This document shows, piece by piece, positions 1-9,174 of a stretch of 64,000 nucleotides of DNA. Numbering within the stretch: the stretch's first letter is position 1; each line of letters starts with the position of its first letter. A program made the translations under genes and the position numbers. Source of the stretch: Lepidostoma basale (lineage: Eukaryota; Arthropoda; Insecta; Trichoptera; Lepidostomatidae); NCBI GenBank assembly GCA_022606425.2, contig JAHDVF020001251.1:1722501-1786500 (forward strand), read 5' to 3'. Below the pieces are notes generated by a model. That model did no database searches. It was not told where the DNA came from and saw only the letters and a list, made by a program, of their open reading frames with translations.

Positions 1-69
1 ACTTTCTCCCTGTGATGAAGACGACTATACTTCTCTTCATCTCTTTGGTGGCCGTAGTAATATGATTTT

Positions 70-263
70 TAAAATGCCAAGAAATAAATGACATGACCAA
101 ATTAATCAATTATTATAAGGTGGCCCTATTCGAAGTCGGAATAATAGACGAGCGTGCATGTCACGGTGTATAAACGTAGAAGAAACGCGAGATGTGTGTC
201 AGGATAGAACAGTGTGGTGGTCCACCATCTCCCTACGAAACGGCGTAATGGTTAGCTAATTAT
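70..263 (+). mobile_element. RTE-A LINE 3' fragment
   Basis: The last ~60 codons of the RTE-A reverse transcriptase can be followed with several frame breaks: a degraded GRPRKTWHDQIN region (catgaccaaattaatcaatt), the ACM-RC region, then an AKRRNG-like end and ATGGTTAGCTAATT in place of the usual (TTAG)n tail. It is an old, 5'-truncated, non-functional copy. Confidence 0.75.
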
Positions 264-329
264 TTATGTTCTAACACCAAATTATTCTCCTTTGGTTTTC
301 TGCACTACTGTAATTCATCAATAATCAGA

Positions 330-460
330 ACAAAATTATAAATAATCCAGAAACGTTCATGGGCATGCGCATAGTGTGCATTTTAAGTATTCCCCTCTCG
401 GTCTCTTGTATACAAAATATTCTCGTACTCTTTCTTGATGACATCAGGTTTTTGCCTCTT
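330..460 (+). repeat. dispersed repeat, pair of 50700-50855
   Basis: The stretch with AATAATCCAGAAACGTTC, GCATGCGCAT-GTGTGCATTT and AATATTCTCGTACTCTTTCTTGA recurs in reverse orientation at 50700-50855 with moderate divergence. No ORF or known terminal motif is visible. It may be the end of a larger unrecognised transposon. Confidence 0.6.
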
Positions 461-469
461 TATATTATG

Positions 470-967
470 ATAATAATAATAATAATATGCTAACTTTTAA
501 TGCGCCGTTTTTGTGATGCAATCACCTCAAGGGCGCATTAAGACGTGTTTTATATCTAAATGTGAACGCTTCATCTGATTTATATTCCCAATCGATCAGA
601 AAGTATAATAGAACAAAATATGCAGGTTTATAATTGGGTATGAAATACGAAAAATATGGCTTTTCAGCTTAGATCTGAAGTCTGTCGGATCATTTATGCA
701 TCTGAGGTGTGAAGGAAGATTGTTCCAAGCTGATGGACCGGCTACCGCAAACGCTCGATACCCGAAATTTGTACTAGGACAACGCTTTAGTTCAATTAAT
801 CTTCCTATTGCCGAGGAGTTCATCGAGCAAAGTGTGGATTTCCTTGTATTTAGGCTGTTCGTTATACATAGTTCGGATATATAATTTGGAGCCTTTCCAG
901 CAGAGTTTATACTGGATTCTTTCTGGACTCTTAAGCCAGTGAAGTTCTTTGAGATGTTGTGTTATAT
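470..967 (-). mobile_element. L2/CR1-like LINE 3' fragment
   Basis: On the minus strand two frames give the conserved C-terminus of L2/CR1-type LINEs: a HLKELHWL motif (encoded near 930-960) and then SAIGRL...FGYRAFAVAGPSAWNNLP (about 690-820). The 3' UTR carries GCGCC...AAGGGCGC arms (505-540) and ends in (AAT)n at about 475. The frame change around 800-830 makes it a pseudogene. Its 5' end abuts a jockey-like LINE tail. Confidence 0.8.
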
Positions 968-1061
968 CAATATTCAAATTCAAATCAAATCAGTTTATTA
1001 ACTCAACAGACATTACAAACAACATCAATGTTTTTAGTATCTTTTGAGTACAGGTAAAATA
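968..1061 (-). mobile_element. Jockey-like LINE 3' UTR, part 1 (host of mariner 1)
   Basis: Read on the minus strand this is the 3' UTR end: ACAGGTAAAAT...TTTGTAATGTCTGTTGA and AATAAACTGATTTGATTTGA. The same end is seen at 13040-13150 and 59192-59575. The sequence is cut at a TA by mariner 1 and resumes at 2356. Confidence 0.7.
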
Positions 1062-2353
1062 TTAGGTATTGAGTACATATGAAATTGGCGTTTTGCCGTA
1101 CTGGCAACTTTGATCTCAAATATCTTCTCTTTGGTTAGGAATTCCAAATTCAAATTTATACAGCTATTTACTCAAGTATTTGTGTTTCGAAAATTATAAT
1201 TCATTTGTTTTTTCCTCAATTGTTTTTTTCTTTGCGTCACCCAGTTTACAAAATGGAAAACTTGAAATATAGCGTTATTTACGAGTACGAGTTCCACCGT
1301 GGCACCAGTGCTGCAGAAACGGCTCGAAGGATTAATGATGTGTATGGCGACGGTGCCGCAAAAGAAAACACAGTGCGTTTTTTGGTTCCAACGTTTTCGT
1401 TCTGGAAATTTCGACCTGCAGAACAAGCCCCGTGGACGGCCGGAGACCAAAGTTGATAATGAAGAATTAAAGGCTATTGTGGAAGCGGATCCATCGCAAA
1501 CCACGTCCGAGTTAGCTGCAGGCTGCGGTGTTAGTGATAAAACTGTTTTAATCCATTTGAAGCAAATTGGGAAGGTGAAAAAGCTTGAAAGGTGGGTACC
1601 TCACGAATTGAGTGAAGCAAATCAACAAACGCGCGTTGACTGTTGCGTTGCATTTCTCAACCGGCACAATAATGAAGGGATTTTGAATCGAATCATTACC
1701 TGTGATGAAAAGTGGATCCTGTATGATAATCGGAAGCGCTCATCGCAATGGCTGAACCCTGCCGAACCAGCCAAACCATGCCCCAAGCGAAAATTGCCTC
1801 CAAAAAAGTTACTTGTGAGCGTTTGGTGGACTAGTGTTGGTGTCGTTCACTACAGCTTTCTTAAATCTGGCCAGACGATTACGGCAGATGTCTTTTGTCA
1901 GCAACTGCAAACCATGATGGAAAAGCTAGCTGCTAAACAACCGAGGCTGGTTAATCGCTCTAGGCCACTGCTGCTTCGTGATAACGCTAGACCACACGCT
2001 GCACAACAGACGGCTACCAAATTAGAAGAGCTTCAATTGAAATGTCTAAGACATCCACCGTACTCTCCGGACCTTGCCCCAACAGATTACTATTTTTTTC
2101 GAAATTTGGATAACTTCTTGCAAGGGAAAAAAATTCAACTCCGATGGGGCAGTCCAAACCGACTTCAAAGATTTTATTGATTCCCGTCCGAATGGTTTTT
2201 TTTAGTAAAGGGATTGATGAACTACCTATGAGATGGCAAAAGTGCATAGATAGCAATGGTACATACTTTGATTAAATAAATATATTATATTTAAAAAAAA
2301 TCAACTTTATGTTCGTCCCATACAAAACGCCAATTTCATATGTAAGGACCTAA
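1062..2353 (+). mobile_element. Mariner 1, complete 1.29 kb element
   Basis: Terminal inverted repeats start TTAGGT and share ACATATGAAATTGGCGTTTTG. The left copy begins at 1062 and the right copy ends at 2353. Both sides are flanked by TA (1060-1061 and 2354-2355), the mariner target duplication. The body encodes a cecropia/Hsmar1-type transposase broken by frameshifts. Flanking jockey-like 3' UTR sequence reads continuously once the element is removed (compare 13010-13080), so it is a real insertion. Length matches intact mariners (~1.3 kb). Confidence 0.95.
1253..2275 (+). pseudogene. Mariner transposase, frameshifted (DD34D)
   Basis: The ATG at 1253 starts MENLKYSVIYEYEF, matching the usual N-terminus (bacterial-type HTH pair). 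The family signatures follow: NKPRGRP, WVPHELSE, IITCDEKWILYDN (first catalytic Asp), LLLRDNARPH (second Asp) and YSPDLAPTDYYFF (third residue Asp, 34 residues after the second). LLLRDN has Arg where most members have His. Frame changes occur at about 1375-1385 (T run), about 2128-2135 (A run) and 2195-2206 (T run). The natural C-terminus would end at 2275. The closest remembered family is the cecropia group that includes the human SETMAR transposase region. At least three homopolymer frameshifts make it inactive. Confidence 0.93.
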
Positions 2354-2355
2354 TA

Positions 2356-2420
2356 TTACATATATACAATATAATACCAGGAACGCATGAGAGATGGTTC
2401 GATGGTTCGACAAAATTCAT
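2356..2420 (-). mobile_element. Jockey-like LINE 3' UTR, part 2
   Basis: This continues the element split by mariner 1. ACGCATGAGAGATGGTTC matches, in reverse, GAACCATCTCTCATGCGT at 13015-13035 in another copy of the family. Confidence 0.7.
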
Positions 2421-3022
2421 ATTTACATATATAATAGATTCGCGCATGCCTTTCAAATCTCATCCAAACCAACAATACTCTCCCGTTTGCTAAAATCGTC
2501 CTTCAAAGTTTTCCCGCCACTGTTTTCAAGTTATCCCTTCAGGCGTGCCCCAAGGTTTTGCTTCGAGGCCTGTTTCCTTATCAATGTATAATTATTACAT
2601 TGTGTTTAGACTGTGTCAGCCGGGTACCGGCTATTGTTTTCCCTAAATCTATTGAGCCGAATTAGATTCCTCCAACCGATTATATTGATGACAAATCACG
2701 TTCGTAATTGACAAAATGTCGTTTATTTATAGCTTTGGAAACCCCTTCGGGATTCTTACAAGTAGCAATCTACGTTGTGTTCCTAAAATTGTATTACTCT
2801 CGAGATATCCATTTCAGATATGACTTTCATTTTCGAAACTAGTGTTTAGTTTATGATCGTTTCTGCTTTTGCTGGCTTCTATGTTTATTGGCCCTTTCGG
2901 TTTCAATTTTGTAGAAGCCCATTGCAATATTTTTTCGGAGTAAAATATAATTGTTAAGTGCTTAGATTTTTACGATTGGTAGCAATGTATTTTTAGGATC
3001 TTGTTTATATCTATGTATCTAC
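2421..3022. other. Unassigned AT-rich stretch
   Basis: No repeat partner, ORF of note or RNA signal was recognised here. The 65-residue frame at 2394-2591 has no family signature. Confidence 0.5.
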
Positions 3023-3025
3023 GTT

Positions 3026-3101
3026 ATCTTCTTCGATCGACGTTACTGCTACTCTGAAGATGGATATTGCAACGATCTCAGAAACGTCGATCGAAGAAGA
3101 T
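3026..3101 (+). repeat. 19-bp perfect inverted repeat enclosing a hammerhead-like core
   Basis: Arms ATCTTCTTCGATCGACGTT (3026-3044) and its exact complement (3083-3101) enclose CTGAAGA (3054-3060) and GAAAC followed by GTC (3081-3088). In RNA the arms could form the closing helix of a hammerhead-type fold. A partial copy of the 5' half lies at 3278-3330. The ribozyme reading is inference; the inverted repeat is directly visible. Confidence 0.7.
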
Positions 3102-3182
3102 ATGAAGATATAACAAAATATACTTAGGAAATTGAACACAACTTTGTTTAATCCACAAAATATTAAAAATAAATATAAAAAC

Positions 3183-3216
3183 ACGAGATGTTTCGGAAGA
3201 TACCTCCATCTTCAGG
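3183..3216 (-). ncRNA. Hammerhead-like core (candidate)
   Basis: On the minus strand CTGAAGA (3209-3215), a short stem of the GGA...TCC type, then GAAAC (3190-3194). This fits the CUGANGA / stem II / GAAA order of hammerhead ribozymes. Flanking helices I and III are not obvious, so activity is doubtful. Confidence 0.4.
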
Positions 3217-3277
3217 TGTAAAAATATAATAAAAACTAAACAAAGAAAGACTAATAAGACTATTTTCGTGTAGGATG

Positions 3278-3330
3278 TTATCTTCTTCGATCGACGATAC
3301 TGCTACTCTGAAGATGGACATTGCAGATCT
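3278..3330 (+). repeat. Direct partial copy of 3023-3078
   Basis: GTTATCTTCTTCGATCGACG, then ACTGCTACTCTGAAGATGGA, recurs with a few changes and lacks the 3' arm. Two copies 250 bp apart suggest the long-terminal-type duplication seen in some retroelements, or a local duplication. Confidence 0.65.
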
Positions 3331-3753
3331 TGATAGTAGATATACTTTTTTGTCCCGTAGACCCCTTGCCGATTTCTTCTATTTTGTGTAGCAGGGGGTG
3401 CTTTCATAAAATTGTTTTTTTTTTTTACAAATTCATCTATAAATATAAAAGTAGTTCTATCACAGAGTTAAATCAGGCCAAAAAAAAAAATCCCGAAAAA
3501 AGCCCGGAAATCGTTGCCAAATTTATTTAACTCAATCTGCCGGTCGAAATGTTTGGCGACCTTTTTTTTAAAATTGATTTGGGAAAATCGAATGTCCAAT
3601 TTCTACATATAAGCTAAAAAAAAAGTCGCCAACGATTTCGACCATCCCCATTTTCATTTCATAGACCCCCAATTTTTGTTTTCACTGACATGGACCCCTT
3701 GCAAGTTGTCTTAGACCCCTGGTGGTCTATATAGACCACTTTGTGAACCGCTG
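3330..3753. mobile_element. hAT-like non-autonomous element
   Basis: The right end read inward is CAGCGGTTCACAAAGTGG followed by TCTATATAGACCACCAGGGG. The left part reads TTTTTTGTCCCGTAGACCCC. CAG-GGTTC-ending termini with GACCCC blocks are typical of hAT elements. A second fragment with CAGAGGTACTCAATA is at 24727-24835. There is no coding capacity. The left terminus is degraded and no 8-bp target duplication was made out. Confidence 0.6.
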
Positions 3754-3895
3754 TAAGCCATTGACCATGGCCCGCTTTGCGCTCCTGTCAGACCACCAGA
3801 GACCAGTCAGATCCCTGATTTGATCGGACCAGCGGCTCGGTGGTCGTGCATGTGGTCCATTTCCCTCCACTTTGCCCATGATGATGAGTCAGTTA
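3754..3895 (-). mobile_element. LINE-E 3' fragment
   Basis: It matches 54640-54800 at TTGACCATGGC, CTGATTTGATCGGACCAGCGG and CCCTCCACTTTGCCC. On the minus strand this is the RPPSRWSDQIRD ... WRAMVNG C-terminus of an RTE-type LINE. It carries internal changes and is 5' truncated. Confidence 0.7.
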
Positions 3896-4332
3896 GTTAA
3901 TTTCTACAAACGTTTACTGCTACGTTTTCATTCGTATTGATCACGCCTTTATTATGCCACTTTTCCGACTTTAATTATTGTATGCAATTTTCAACCCAGT
4001 ATGTAAAGGCTGTTCGTTGTGTCACATCCCGAAAGCCTCTGTCTGATTAGATGGTATTTTCAGCTATCAAACCGTACGATACACGTGCGGGGACTAACCC
4101 GCTTATAGCGACAGAAAGCTGCAGTACGACAGGGCACCAATACCAAAGCAGCATCCAAGCAGCCTGTAAGCTTTTACAATTCACATTGTGTTTGTCCTCT
4201 CCCGTGGCATTGTCGCTCCTATTGTTGTCCGGATGAAATGAAATAGATACAGGCCTCAGAGCAAATATGGCGAAATGCACTTGAAGGAGTTAAAATTTGT
4301 ATAGTGAAGCCAGCTTTTTCTTCCAAACTAAA
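3896..4332. other. Unassigned stretch
   Basis: Open frames of ~60-77 codons on both strands (4047-4280) overlap completely, with no recognisable domain. No splice-supported gene model can be made. Confidence 0.4.
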
Positions 4333-4895
4333 AACTAACTAATCACCACGCAGTCTCCCCGAAAGGGTGGACAGAAAGAATGGACTGTCACACTTTTACT
4401 GATGCGGCACTCCATCCTTCTCTTTTCGCCCCGCGGCAGACGCGGTGTGATGGGTTGCGAACCACATCGCCACCAATAGGCATCTCCCGCGCACACTTCG
4501 ATCGTCCAACACCCACAAAATAAATCTAAAACAAATAATATAAAATACAATACAATGATATAAAATAAAATAACAAAATAAAAATAATTTAACACAAAAT
4601 GTTCTTTTTAGATGGTACACATATTGTCTATTTAATTTATGTTCCACGAATCCACCGTTTTTTAAATTTAGCACATAATGTAATAACACACAATGTTTTT
4701 TTCGATGTTGCACATGTTGACATGGACGATCCGGACTTTTGTGTTTATTTAATTTATGTTACACGTATCCACCGTTTTTTAAACTAGCTGTAATAAGGCA
4801 CTTAACCAGCAAGAACTTTAAATAATATTGAAGAAATAATTCAAATTGTCATTGGAACAAACGAAAAATTTATTTTCACACCTGTCAAAATTCTT
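4333..4895 (-). mobile_element. RTE-tailed SINE-like element, copy 1
   Basis: The minus strand starts near AACAATTTGAATTATTTC, runs through AT-rich sequence with CGGTGGATACGTGTAACATA, the conserved hairpin region (about 4428-4492), then the RTE-A 3' end and a TTAG-type tail at 4333. It has no ORF. It includes two copies of the CCACCGTTTTTTAAA block (4651 and 4770 on plus), an internal duplication also seen at 45345-45535. Confidence 0.75.
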
Positions 4896-5026
4896 TATAA
4901 AAACGATTTTTCTTCCATATTTATGTTATTTTTATTTATTGATCGTTTACCAAGTACATGGTTTTAATACCTCCCAACTGGGGTAACCCGTTCTAGGGAG
5001 GCATTCTTCGCACTCTATATAATTTC

Positions 5027-5596
5027 TAACTACCTAATTAACCATTACGCCGTCTCCCCGATAGGGTAGGCAGAAATAATGGACCGCCACACTTTTTTTT
5101 CCTGACATATTTCTCTCGCTTCCTCAACATTCATACATCGTGTCATGCACGCGCGTCGATTTCACTGACTCCTCACATGGCCGACATTCAATATTTGATT
5201 TATTTGATCGTGCCACGTTTTCCTTGGTCTTCCTCTATTTCTGGTACCATTTACATCATTAACATATAATTTTTTTACCATTCTTTCTTCATTCTTTCTT
5301 TCCATATGTCCAAACCATCTTAATGATCCTTTCATTATTTTGTTCATGACACCATCATTCGCACCGCATTCACTTCTTATATTTTCATTCGACACTCTAT
5401 CATACACAAAGTATCAACACATTCGTCTAAGAGATCTCATTTCTACTGCATTAATTCTACTTTCATCCTTCTTTTGCCAGTTCCATGCTTCGCTTCCATA
5501 TATAAGGGTCGGTAGAAGAACACCATTGTGCACTGCCATTCTAGATTTTTTGGATAGGTTTTTGTTTGCGATGACAACTTTAAGCGTTTCCGTTTA
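5027..5596 (-). mobile_element. RTE-A LINE, 5'-truncated
   Basis: Minus-strand sequence from the KVVIANKNLSKK region to the tail (5027-5040). SVYDRVSNENIRSECGAND and RGRPRKTWHDQINQILNVGH are readable in one 81-codon frame (5162-5407), with breaks outside it. The product would be the non-catalytic RT C-terminus only. Confidence 0.88.
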
Positions 5597-5603
5597 AACA
5601 TCA

Positions 5604-5800
5604 TCATGAAAGCGTATCCATCTCCCAAACGATCATGTTAAGCAGTTTGATTGCTCTGTCCATCGGCTTCAACAGAGGGAGGTTTATTATGTCGGCTTCA
5701 ACGATGATCATACTAAAGTGTTCTAACGTTCCCTCCTTTGATATTCTTCCTCTGCTACGTAGGATGAAGTGCAACGCAAACCCCATTCAACGTTATGGAT
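5604..5800 (-). mobile_element. Jockey-like LINE C-terminal fragment
   Basis: The minus-strand frame ends PMDRAIKLLNMIVWEMDTLS, equivalent to PVGRAI-LLN in the copies at 10740 and 29400. It is a short, 5'-truncated relic next to RTE-A. Confidence 0.65.
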
Positions 5801-5987
5801 CCGATTGTAGTGGAATGGCTGAGGTTTATTGGAAATACGTCCTGATGCATCCGATACCGCGGTACAATGTTCGTACAGAAAGTGGATTACCTAAATTGTA
5901 TTACGTTTTGCTTATTGTTCGATCATTATTATACTAAATAACTCGCTAACCAAAACGAGACTGAAAGGATGGACCGTCGTGCCATTC

Positions 5988-6192
5988 TTTCCACCACGCC
6001 GTCTCTCCGAAGGGGTAGGCAGAAATAATGGACCGCCACACTGTTTTTTCCCGGTATACACTTCGCGCTTCCTCCCATCCCATCGTGTCATGCACTTCGA
6101 TTTCTCCGACTGCTCACGTGGCCGAAATTCAATATTTAATCTGCCATTTTTTTCTCGGGCTTCCTCTGTTTTTTCTTTCTCCATTTTTTTAC
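5988..6192 (-). mobile_element. RTE-A LINE 3' fragment
   Basis: ACGCCGTCTCTCCGAAGGGG through the reverse of ACMTRCMNVEEA and GRPRKTW. It lacks a clear TTAG tail and abuts LINE-K in the opposite orientation. Confidence 0.75.
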
Positions 6193-6615
6193 TATAAAAC
6201 ATGCGTAAGACCAATAATAATGTATGGCGTCGAAGCAAGGGCAGACACAGTAAGGACCAAACAAGTTTTGAGGACTTCCGAGATGAAGACACTGAGGACG
6301 ATAGCAGGTAAGACACTGAGAGATCGCGTGAGGAACACCAGAATAAGAGAGATATGTGAGATTGAGGATATTATAAGATAGAGCAGACAGCGAAAAAGGG
6401 ACTGGTACGGTCATGTTCAAAGAATGGATACCACCAGACTCCCCTATATTGCACTACATAATCAACTTCATGGGACTAGTCTTCGTGGAAGATCTCCTAA
6501 AAGATGGAAGGACAGGTGGGAGTCTACCTCACAGGAGGAGCAACACTCTGGAGAACAGACCACATAGGTCTACAACAAGGAAGGAGAGGAAGAAGAAGAA
6601 GATATATTTTTTTAA
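6193..6615 (+). mobile_element. LINE-K 3' fragment
   Basis: A frame within 6193-6381 gives ARADTVRTKQVLRTSEMKTL, TIAGKTLRDRVRNTRIREIC and EIEDIIR, then a stop and the WYGHVQRM-type region. It ends in a GAAGAAGAAG tail. This is the post-RT C-terminus of a LINE with an RTE-like organisation. At least one in-frame stop makes it inactive. Confidence 0.8.
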
Positions 6616-6734
6616 CGTAAGTCCCGCATGGACGGGGGACGGGTCAAAGGAGTGAACGAAGCTGTCGAAAGGTGCCGCTTCGCCTATAACAGCTTCGGGT
6701 AAGTGGAGGGAGCCCTCTATGACTCGGCCACATA
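6616..6734. other. Unassigned short segment
   Basis: GTAAGTCCCGCATGGACGGG ... GAGGGAGCCCTCTATGACTC has no partner elsewhere in the window. It could be part of a further LINE. Confidence 0.3.
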
Positions 6735-6930
6735 AATTTCCTGACATGCTTCTCGCGCTTCCTCAATATTTTTACATCGTGTTATGCACGCACGTCGATT
6801 TTTCAGACTCTTCACGTGGTCCACATTTAATATTTTAATGATTTGTTCTTGCCACTTTTTCCTCGCTCTTCCTTTATTTCCTGTTCCGTTCACATCATTA
6901 ACTACACACAATTACTTTTTACTATATATT
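6735..6930 (-). mobile_element. RTE-A LINE internal fragment
   Basis: The minus-strand frame reads VNDVNGTGNKGRARKKWQEQ then ACITRCKNIEEAREACQE. This is a diverged copy without the tail. Confidence 0.75.
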
Positions 6931-7044
6931 TAGTTTTATACCAATTATAAGTGTGACTGAAAGTTCGGTCCGTTTTACAACAGAGGTCTCTGACTTCAAG
7001 CCTTCAAATCTGGCGGACGGATGGAATAGATCCAGAAGAAGATA

Positions 7045-7352
7045 CTGGATCATTAAGATAGTTTGGACATATGGAAAGAATGAATGAAGAAAGATTGGTA
7101 AAAAAATTATATGCTCATAATGTAAATGGAACCAGAAATAGAGGAAGATCGAGGAAAACGTGGCACGATCAAATAAATCAAATATTAAATGTCGGCCATG
7201 TGAGGAGTCAGAGAAATCGACGCGCGTGCATGACACGATGTATGAATGTTGAAGAATCGAGAGAAATATGTCAGGAAAGAAAAGTGTGGCAGTCTATTCT
7301 TTCTGCCTACCCCTTCGGGTGATGACGGCGTGATGGTTAGTTAGTTAGTTAG
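7045..7352 (+). mobile_element. RTE-A LINE 3' fragment with tail
   Basis: An 83-codon open stretch (7071-7322) covers MERMNEERLVKKLY to QSILSAYPFG and is followed by GATGACGGCGTGATGG and (TTAG)4. 5' truncation falls near the SLRWFGHMER motif. Confidence 0.88.
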
Positions 7353-7754
7353 TTTTCTTCTTAGTGATCTCGTCTTATTGCGTAATATTAATTTATTTTG
7401 AGTTAATTTGATTTTAAAACCATGATCAGCTTCGATAGCTCGTGATCAGTTGCCATAAATTCATTTGGATATAATAAATTTCATACGAGATCTTCGCATT
7501 AATCCTGCCGCATCCCCTCTTCCATCCCTGGACCCAGTGGTCTGGATTAAATTCATATTAGATTTGTATTGTTTTCGAATTTTTCGCACCATTTATCAAA
7601 TTTCCCATTAAGCCACTTCGTTCCTCCATAGGAACCGAGCCACGGCTTTCATGGATATTTTTTTATTAATTTATATTAACGCAGAATTTTATCTTAATTT
7701 TACATTAGTTTTTTTTTTATAAAATTTAAGAATATTCCAATTGATATTTTAGCT
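7353..7754. other. Unassigned stretch
   Basis: AT-rich with a slightly GC-richer core (7495-7545). No ORF or repeat partner recognised. Confidence 0.4.
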
Positions 7755-7970
7755 TTAGGACAAGTGTATGAAAGAGCTGAAAGGGTTGGATGTAGGTGCC
7801 AAAATGACCGGAGTGTCAGTAACCTGTCTCTTGTATGCGGATGACGCTGTCCTACTTGCAGATAAAGAGCATGAACTACTCGTACAAGTCTTGGTGAATA
7901 GTATGTATGAGGTATGCATGAATAGTATGTAATGGCAGTGCACAATGGTTTTCTCCTACCGACCCTTTAT
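7755..7970 (+). mobile_element. RTE-A reverse-transcriptase core fragment (YADD)
   Basis: The frame from ATG 7768 gives MKELKGLDVGAKM, then CLLYADDAVLLADKEHEL. YADD is the catalytic motif of reverse transcriptase. The reading frame stops at 7930-7932, and a MAVHNG-like segment follows directly, so ~90 codons are deleted. This is one of only three copies that retain the RT active site region (others at 28056 and 44111). Confidence 0.85.
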
Positions 7971-7989
7971 TTCGTTATATAAAAAATAC

Positions 7990-8043
7990 CTGTAAATATT
8001 TATGCTGTTTATAATAACTGTTGAGTTATTAAACTGATTTGAT
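7990..8043 (+). mobile_element. Jockey-like LINE tail relic
   Basis: GTTGAGTTATTAAACTGATTTGATC resembles the AATAAACTGATTTGATTTGA end of the jockey-like LINE. It is short, so the assignment is tentative. Confidence 0.4.
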
Positions 8044-8084
8044 CATTGTTCAAGAAACAAGTTATACAAACAGGTAGGAGCGTT

Positions 8085-8330
8085 AAAGCCTCCCGACGCG
8101 CAGCGAGTGAGTGCGTGTGTGAAAGTGAGTGCCGATTCCAAACACGACCGGCTTATATAACCTTCGCGGCCCCAAGCAACTAGCGATAGCGTTCTCAACA
8201 GTTTTCCGTTTCTGAGAATTTCAGTACACTCTTCGCTAGTTGCTGTTGCCACGGCGTTATGATTGGCTGTTTAACAATGGCGCGACAAACGGCCATTGTT
8301 TCCGAGAATACTTCGATTTATTTTGTCAGA
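8085..8330 (-). promoter_or_regulatory. Candidate promoter-like unique region with two inverted repeats
   Basis: GC-rich compared with its surroundings. On the minus strand a TATATAAG box (about 8153-8160) is preceded by GAA/TTC-rich blocks (GAAATTCTCAGAAAC, 8207-8221) loosely like heat-shock elements, and followed by a CACTCAC-rich stretch. Inverted repeats: GCAACTAGCGA (about 8177) with TCGCTAGTTGC (about 8235), and AACAATGGC with GCCATTGTT around 8272-8302. No gene follows downstream on the minus strand, which is LINE debris, so it may be a relic or a long-range element. Confidence 0.3.
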
Positions 8331-9139
8331 GCCACTGCACACATCTTCTTTACTATGCGCTTCCACTCCTTTCCGACCGCGTTATTCATTTTAACAAATT
8401 AAAGCTTAATTAATATAAAATTACTAACATTGAAAAATGAACATATTGTAAATAATGAAATTAAATAATAATAAAAAAATGAAATAATAATCTATTTGCA
8501 TACGTCCGATTCAGGAGTTTTATATCATAAAAAAATATTAAAACTGTTTTCATATATCTGATATCATCAAAAGTACGTATTTTGTTCGAAAGTATCAAAT
8601 GAATAAGTGGGTGTTTTTTGTATTTTTTTTTATATCAATACATATACCCTTAAATAGAATCATACAATAACGCCGAAAAGGTTATATAACCAATAAAAAC
8701 CCATTATTGATAAAACGAATTTTATTTATATACACCTTCACATATCAGATTTGACGCGGTTACCTGAGCGATTCCCCCAACTCGAACCTAACGTGAGTTG
8801 ACAAGTTTTTCCCTTTCATTTCCTAAGATACCATATATATCGGCGTATATTCATTGTCTCCGTATCACACTTCCCAGAAATTCAATCTACCGCACGAAAT
8901 AGACGCGACACACTCCTCGTCATGAGAATAGCGCGGACGAATTTCGAGCAGGTGTACACTGCCGTCCGGGAAAAACACACCACGTATCTATATATATATT
9001 TTTGTAATTCTTTTAGTATTTTCATCCCAGTTAGCGGAACTCGATACACGTATCGCTTACTGATAAGGGCCGATATCACTTCCAACTTTTTTTTTCTCTT
9101 TTTTTCTTTCTTATTATTTCAGGAACAATAGATGCGAAG
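8331..9139. other. Unassigned stretch
   Basis: 8331-8740 is very AT-rich. 8740-9100 has ordinary composition with several short frames (67-69 codons on opposite strands) and no domain. A polypyrimidine run (9085-9118) ends in CAG, splice-acceptor-like, but no exon can be defended. Confidence 0.35.
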
Positions 9140-9174
9140 TACGAGGGGCGTTCAATATATTCTCGGTATGGGTA

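Noticed and set aside
1062..2353. A domesticated SETMAR-like host gene
   Set aside because: The transposase is bounded by its own inverted repeats and TA duplication, is frameshifted and has no fused SET domain.
3023..3330. CRISPR array or satellite
   Set aside because: Only two or three unequal repeat units with inverted arms; no regular spacer pattern, and the genome is clearly animal.
9085..9131. Splice acceptor and exon before mariner 2
   Set aside because: The polypyrimidine-CAG looks suitable, but the following sequence enters the transposon within 20 bp and no donor or coding exon is seen.
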